A stretch of DNA of 64,000 nucleotides from assembly GCA_000827265.1 (NCBI GenBank), contig KN834811.1, positions 124,001-188,000 of the forward strand. The letters run 5' to 3'. The notes below the pieces were generated by a model that searched no databases, was not told the DNA's origin, and worked only from the letters and a program-made list of their open reading frames with translations. Within the stretch, counting starts at the first letter, position 1. Every line of letters begins with the position of its first letter. This document shows, one piece after another, positions 58,760 through 64,000 of the stretch. Source of the DNA: Collybiopsis luxurians FD-317 M1. Taxonomy: Eukaryota > Basidiomycota > Agaricomycetes > Agaricales > Omphalotaceae. The position numbers and the translations under genes were made by a program.

Positions 58760-61668
58760 CAGTGATTTAGGAGTCCTTGATACACATCTATTGAAACCTT
58801 TGTATATGGTTATTTCTTTCCAAGTCAAGTATCTGAAATTAATGATAGACATTAGATCCATGCCCTGAAAAAGTCTCGAGGTGATTGTAGCTTGGGCTGA
58901 AGAGATATACACAAAATACTGGTCATTTTTGCATGTTTTTTTGAAACAAAACTTTTGGCTTAGTGGCAAGCTATGCTAAATTGACTCAAAACACAGGAAA
59001 TTTGGGTCTCAGATTATAAAACTGTTATTTCTCTACAGATTACAATAATTTCTTGAGCTGCAGAGTGAGATACTGGTGCTGAATCTGCATAGCAATCCTG
59101 CATGACATTGAGCTTGAACTCAAGGCGCCGTAAGCAAGTCAAATGAGCTTTAGCCAATCTCTAAAAAATTCCTGCCACCAGAAATGGCCGGTAAAGCTCA
59201 GTCAAATGAGCTCAAGGCACAGCTAGAGTGCGAAGATAAATCCAGAAGGCTGAAGGACACAATAGCAGTGTAAAAGAGCCAGAAAACCTTACTGAAAGAA
59301 GATCAAAAATCACTTTGTGGTCTTGCATTGGAATATTGTGTCGACAAAATGGCAATCAATTGCAGGGTGCAGGGATATTGAACTATCCAAGAGTTCAATG
59401 CAACAAAGCAAAAACTCTTGCCTGTAAAGGAACAAATACTGGCAGATTTTGTGCTGCGCTCAGCAGAATGTGGTTTACCCTTGACACATTCTCAGATCAA
59501 ATCCTATGCAAATGCTATTTTACAGAAAAAACATGGTCCTACATATGAAGAAGTTGGGCGTTCATGGATATACAAGTTTCTCAAAGAAATCACAAAGTAT
59601 CAATGCACTGGAGCAAACTGCTCAACATGCAATGCGCTTGAATCCTGCAGCAGTGGATGATTGGTTTCAGCTTATAAAAGAGGTGATACATGATGCTGGT
59701 ATCAAGGAGAAGGATGTTTATTTAATGGACAAGACAGCTGTGCCAAGAGGCAACCTCTCCAAGGAATGTGTTGCAGGTGTGTAAGGAGTGAAAACACAGC
59801 ACTGGACGGGTGGAGGTAATAGGGAGAATGTGACAGCCATTGTTACCATCTGCGCTGACAGAACAGTCCTATGTCCAACATAATATTCAAGGGACAGGAT
59901 CTTTACATCAGATGGACAAAGAATAATGTAGCAAATGCAACATGAGTACTTGTTCTTTGCAGCCTATGCAGTTCATTGAAGGAGAAAACACAGATTTGTT
60001 GTGTCCAAAAATGGCTGGACTGACAGCGAAATTGCATGTGAATGGATAAAAACAGAATTTGATCCTGTAACAAGGGACAAAGTAGATGGGTCAGAATGGA
60101 TTCTTGCAATGGATAGACATGCGACTTACTTTACACCTGAAATAATTGACTTTGCACTTGAGTGAATGATCGGTGGAGTTGGGTTACTGCCTCACAGCTC
60201 TTCAGGGATTGGATGTCATGTATTTCGCCAAGATGAAGACAGAGTTGATGAAATCAATTTCAAAATTTGAGGAAGAGAACCAGTCCGTCGTTGGGAAAGA
60301 TGATTTCACATTGGTTTTTGGCAGAGCATTCAATGCCACCTTCACTGAGGCAACTGTCAAGGCTGCATTCTGTGTGACAGGAATCTTCCCATTCAGCCCT
60401 GCTGTTATTCATCCAGAGTAGACGAAACCTGCTGAAGCCACATCAGTTAAAGCATTGTTTACATTGACACAAACAAGTCCAGTGAAGGCTATTATGGATG
60501 CTTTTTGTACTTACCATCTTACCACATTTGACACTTCGCCGATGCATGCATTGCCTGTGCAGCAGATGTCTTCTGTTCCTTTGAACTCACACAGCACTCC
60601 AAATTCTCCATCATCTTTACCATGACAGCGCAGGGAAGAAGAGCATACACCATTGGATACACCATCAAAATGAATGCACATCCTATCAAGCAGGCTTGCC
60701 TCCACATCTTTGGGTTCATTTCTTCTCTCTAAACAGCCATATATGTTGAACATCCCTTTCCCTCAAATACCTGATAGGCAACCTGTGAATCTCCACACTC
60801 CAGATTGTAGCTTGCTCGAGAACCATGGATGCACCTAGCCATACCAGACCATGCATCAGCTGCAGGTGCAGAACAAGAAGCTGACTGAGTCTCTCAACCA
60901 TGTGAAGGACCAGATTACATTCCTCACAGAGCATGAAAAAATCTATGCTGCGCAGGCTGTCCTGCAGGACATGACACTGTCAAAAATGAACAGTGCTCTC
61001 CATACAAAAGAGGTCAAGAAGTCAGCAAAACCAGACAAGGAAGTGCTGCCAAATGCTGGCTTTGGGAGATTGTGGACAGAAGCAAAAGTAGCAGAGTTCC
61101 AGTGACAAAAGAGGGTAGAGAAGGAGGTAGAGCAGGTGCAGAAAGAGGCCAGGAAGAGATAGCAAGAGTTGAAGAGGGCTCAAAAAGAGACAATCAAGAA
61201 GGAGTGGCAGGAAGTCAAAGCAAGGTACAAAGAGGAGCTGAAGGAATGGTCAGCTATATGCACTCACTTTCCAGAAAAGGGTGCAAAGACAAAGGAGCTT
61301 CCAAGGAAGCCTACTCACATCAGCAAGAAACAACTGACAGTGCACCGAAACGCTGATAATACTGCCAAGAGTTCAGAGGATTCAGGTTCTGGAAGTGGGA
61401 GCAAGTAGTACAGAGACTCGGAATGCATCGGATCATTCAGCTACGTAAGGCTGTCACACTGTCTCAAGGACTCCAAATTGTGACAAATGACTTAAATTCT
61501 TGTATAATTTGTAGTAAATACATATTGCCCTTGGTCACCCTATAGAGCTGTTGTAAATAGTAAAAATGTGTTCTACTTTGGTCCTAGATACTCAAATTTG
61601 AAGAGTTTGCAAAGGACAAACTCCCACAAAAGCATTTACATTTTGTCTCAAGGACTCCTAGATCACTG
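58760..61668 (+). mobile_element. pogo-family DNA transposon with intact ends
   Basis: CAGTGATTTAGGAGTCCTTG at the left is inverted at the right as CAGTGATCTAGGAGTCCTTG, and TA flanks both ends (58758-58759 and 61669-61670). The 2,909-bp interior encodes a CENP-B-type/DDE transposase. The ends start CAGT, as in pogo elements. Confidence 0.9.
59400..61408 (+). pseudogene. pogo/CENP-B-type DDE transposase, decayed
   Basis: A CENP-B-type helix-turn-helix (E-Q-I-L-A-D-F-V-L-R to W-I-Y-K-F-L-K, 59418-59600) is followed after a frame change by Y-L-M-D-K-T-A (first catalytic Asp, about 59720). Then come T-A-I-V-T-I-C-A-D (about 59835), A-M-D-R-H-A-T-Y (second Asp, about 60108), L-Q-G-L-D-V (about 60200), a long F-G-R-A-F segment and a Lys/Glu-rich tail to 61408. 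Multiple stops and at least two frame changes make it inactive. Confidence 0.85.
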
Positions 61669-62190
61669 TATTGTATCATGAAGACAGCACTTACGAAGGA
61701 ATTCTAATCTAGTTCGCTCTCATACAGCTGCGCCGCATGTGCATGTGTCCTGTCATGGCTACATGTTACCCTTCCATTTGTTCTTACATGTAACGAAAAA
61801 GAATGAAAAGATAGTTAGCTCGTACAAATGCATATGCTACGGACGAGCTATGCTACGGACGAGCTATGGACGGTATCAGGTCAATACCGAAGAACACGTA
61901 CCGGATACCACTGAGGTTGCGACAATGCGAAATGATTGGGGCGTTGAACACTAGATGAGTCAATGAGTCAAGGTACAAAGGGACGGCACCGGCGCCGTTT
62001 GACTCAGATTCGGTAGCCGGTAAAATTAGCGGTTCATCGAGCCCAAATCGAGCCACAACATTCCGGAATCTTTGTCATTTCGGATTATGTACGCAAAGCA
62101 TCGGGTGAAATCATTTAAAAGTGCCGCGGCCTGTCAGCTTTACACCAACTTGTCCTTTCCTACCATCTTGGTGTTCACCGACTTTCCAAG
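61669..62190. other. Upstream region of the ABC transporter
   Basis: A short tandem duplication (GCTACGGACGAGCTATG, about 61838-61868) lies here; otherwise nothing recognised. Confidence 0.45.
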
Positions 62191-64000
62191 ATGTCGGATT
62201 CTCGACCAAGTAGCGCAGACGAGAAAATCTCTCTTAATCAGTCAGAGAAGAGACGGTTCTTCTGGCAAAAGTCCAAGGCTCAGCCCAGGGATGCCGACCA
62301 CGGCCAGAAAGATTCTAGTACAGATGTCTCTCTGGTCACCAATTCTGCAGAAGCTGAACTTCAACCCTCTGGATTCACGGAGTTGTTTAGGTGCGAATTT
62401 TTTATCCCCTTGTAAGTATCTGTATACTCAGGCACACTGCTATCTACAGATTTTCGACGCGCACGGAGCTCTTCATGGACTTTATTGGCTTAATATGTGC
62501 CGCCGCTGCTGGTGCTGCTCAAGTACAATTTTTTTTTCAAGCTGCGATTTATTACTAATGATTTACAGCCCCTGATGTCGCTGCTCTTTGGCAAATTGAC
62601 CCTGGCGTTCGTGCGATTTCAAGAGGCGGCCAATGAGTTGCATAGTAGTAATCTAACACTGGCACACCAAGCTAACCAGGCATTCCCTGCTATCGCTTCC
62701 GGCTTTCGACATGAGGCCTCCAAGGATGCGTTGTATCTGACAATTATCGGTTAGTGGAATCATGCGCCTTGTCATTATCTCCTCTTAGCAAAGTGCTATC
62801 TTTCTAGGTATTGGCATGTTCGTATGTACTTACATCTACATGTACGTTTGGACATATACTGGAGAGATCAACGCAAAGCGCATTCGAGAAAACTATCTTC
62901 AAGCTGTTCTGCGTCAAGACATCCAGTTTTTCGATAAAGTAGGCGCTGGTGAAGTTGCAACCCGTATTCAAACAGACACCCGTGAGCTCAATATCTACTG
63001 GGACTCTTTCATTTCTTTGATCGTATACAGATCTCGTTCAGCAAGGCATGTCAGAAAAAGTGGCATTAGTGGTCAATTTTCTAGGGGCCTTTTTCACTGG
63101 TTTCATCCTTGCATACGCTCGTAACTGGCGACTTGCACTGTAAGCCTGTCTGTTCGCCTGCATGCTTCAGAAACTTGAATTGGAGATCGTAGTGCGATGT
63201 CTTCAATTCTACCTTGCATAGGAATGACGGGCGCAGTAATGAACAAATTTGTTTCAAAATACATGCAGTACGTATCGCAGATACCTGATTGCATTATTAA
63301 TCGGTTTTTGACATTTCCTTCAGGATGTCCCTGAAGGCCGTCGCAGAAGGTGGCACTCTTGCAGAAGAAGTCATTTCCACAATTCGTACTGCCCAAGCGT
63401 TCGGAACTCAGTCGATCCTTTCGAAACTGTATGACACGCATATCGAAAAATCCGAAAAGGTTGATTCCAAGGCTGCAGTGTTTCACGGCGGAGGTAAGCA
63501 ACTGCTTTGAGAAATCCTTCGACTGAGCCAAGAATCTGTATCGTTGATAGGCCTCGCGGCATTCTTTTTCATCATTTATTCCTCGTACGCATTGGGTATG
63601 TCATTGTACATAATCTACTACACTACCAAATCTCTAACACTAAACTCCCGATAGCTTTTAGTTTCGGGACGACGCTTATAAATGAGAATCATGGTGAGCT
63701 TACTGTTTGTTTAGAGGCTTTCAGACTCTAACGGCCTCTCACAGCGGACGCTGGTCAGGTTATCAATGTATTCATGGCCATTCTCATCGGTTCATTCTCG
63801 CTAGCTTTGTTGGCTCCGGAAATGCAAGGTAAGTTATTCCATCCGACAGGTGATATGTTTTGAACTGAATGACGCTTTACGTAGCCATTACTCATGGTAG
63901 AGGTGCTGCAGCCAAGTTGTTTGCGACCATCGATTGTGTGCCCGAAATCGATTCTTCAGATCCCTCCGGATTGAAGCCAGATCACGTCGAGGGAGAGATC
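62191..64000 (+). CDS. ABC-B (multidrug/Ste6-type) transporter, 5' part
   Basis: Eleven exons join without a frame error: 62191-62390, 62450-62522, 62569-62749, 62808-62981, 63031-63139, 63193-63267, 63324-63493, 63551-63595, 63655-63693, 63745-63828 and 63885 onward. After a charged N-terminus come the transmembrane helices of the first membrane domain, with the diagnostic E-N-Y-L-Q-A-V-L-R-Q-D-I-Q-F-F-D, G-E-V-A-T-R-I-Q-T-D-T, Q-Q-G-M-S-E-K-V-A, A-E-E-V-I-S-T-I-R-T-A-Q-A-F-G and G-R-G-A-A-A-K-L-F-A-T-I-D. These are typical of full-size P-glycoprotein-like exporters of fungi. The nucleotide-binding domains lie beyond the window edge. It exports lipids, peptides or xenobiotics; the substrate is not predictable here. 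Confidence 0.92.

Overview
The window reads as a basidiomycete (Agaricomycete-like) nuclear genome scaffold. Genes are split by many 45-60 nt introns with GTRNGT donors and YAG acceptors. The gene families are typical of mushrooms: DUF6533 membrane proteins, an NRPS-like adenylation-thiolation-reductase enzyme, an AA3_3-type alcohol oxidase, F-box proteins, and Tnp2 and pogo transposons. A 393-base run of N lies at 35862-36254. No bacterial, CRISPR or rRNA features were seen.

Layout. 1-881: short repeats and a hairpin. 882-9386: three tandem DUF6533 genes on +, each with related upstream DNA; a torn piece of an NRPS-like gene lies between copies 2 and 3, and a hAT-type MITE sits directly after the stop codon of copy 3. 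11511-14672: an NRPS-like A-T-R gene with an in-frame TGA and an altered reductase motif. 14673-19529: gene-poor, apart from a small double-stranded-RNA-binding-type ORF on - (17495-17890).

19530-38690 is a large direct duplication. Segment A (19530-25072) and segment B (31430-38685) each carry a Ser/Thr-rich single-pass membrane protein gene (-) and an alpha/beta-hydrolase gene (+). Between them lies a composite transposon region: a CACTA/Tnp2 remnant plus a nested Tc1 element. Because A and B are paralogous, each gives the empty site for insertions in the other. This exposes five inserts with visible or probable target-site duplications: a TA-flanked MITE, a second TA-flanked MITE and a tRNA-derived SINE-like insert in A, and a 1.5-kb element with an 11-bp duplication and an N-containing insert in B. 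The hydrolase is broken differently in each copy: A lost its 5' half, while B is near full length but has Tyr where A has the presumed catalytic His.

39386-42113: an alcohol-oxidase-type GMC flavoenzyme. 43799-46086: two paralogous five-exon genes for very small secreted proteins with six cysteines in a C-C-CC-C-C order, with matching intron phases and a shared upstream motif. 46716-48286: a fourth, inverted DUF6533 gene. 50077-52660: a 5'-truncated Ty1/copia retrotransposon. 53637-56679: a divergent pair, a short-chain dehydrogenase (-) and an F-box-type protein (+). 56839-58442: a further multi-pass membrane gene (-), poorly resolved. 58760-61668: a complete-ended but decayed pogo transposon. 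62191-64000: the first eleven exons of an ABC-B transporter running off the window.

Together, the A-T-R enzyme, hydrolase, alcohol oxidase, SDR and ABC exporter resemble the tool set of a small secondary-metabolite locus. The copy decay and dense transposons suggest an accessory region in flux, and no product can be inferred. The most unusual item is the pair of tiny cysteine-rich secreted proteins built from microexons.
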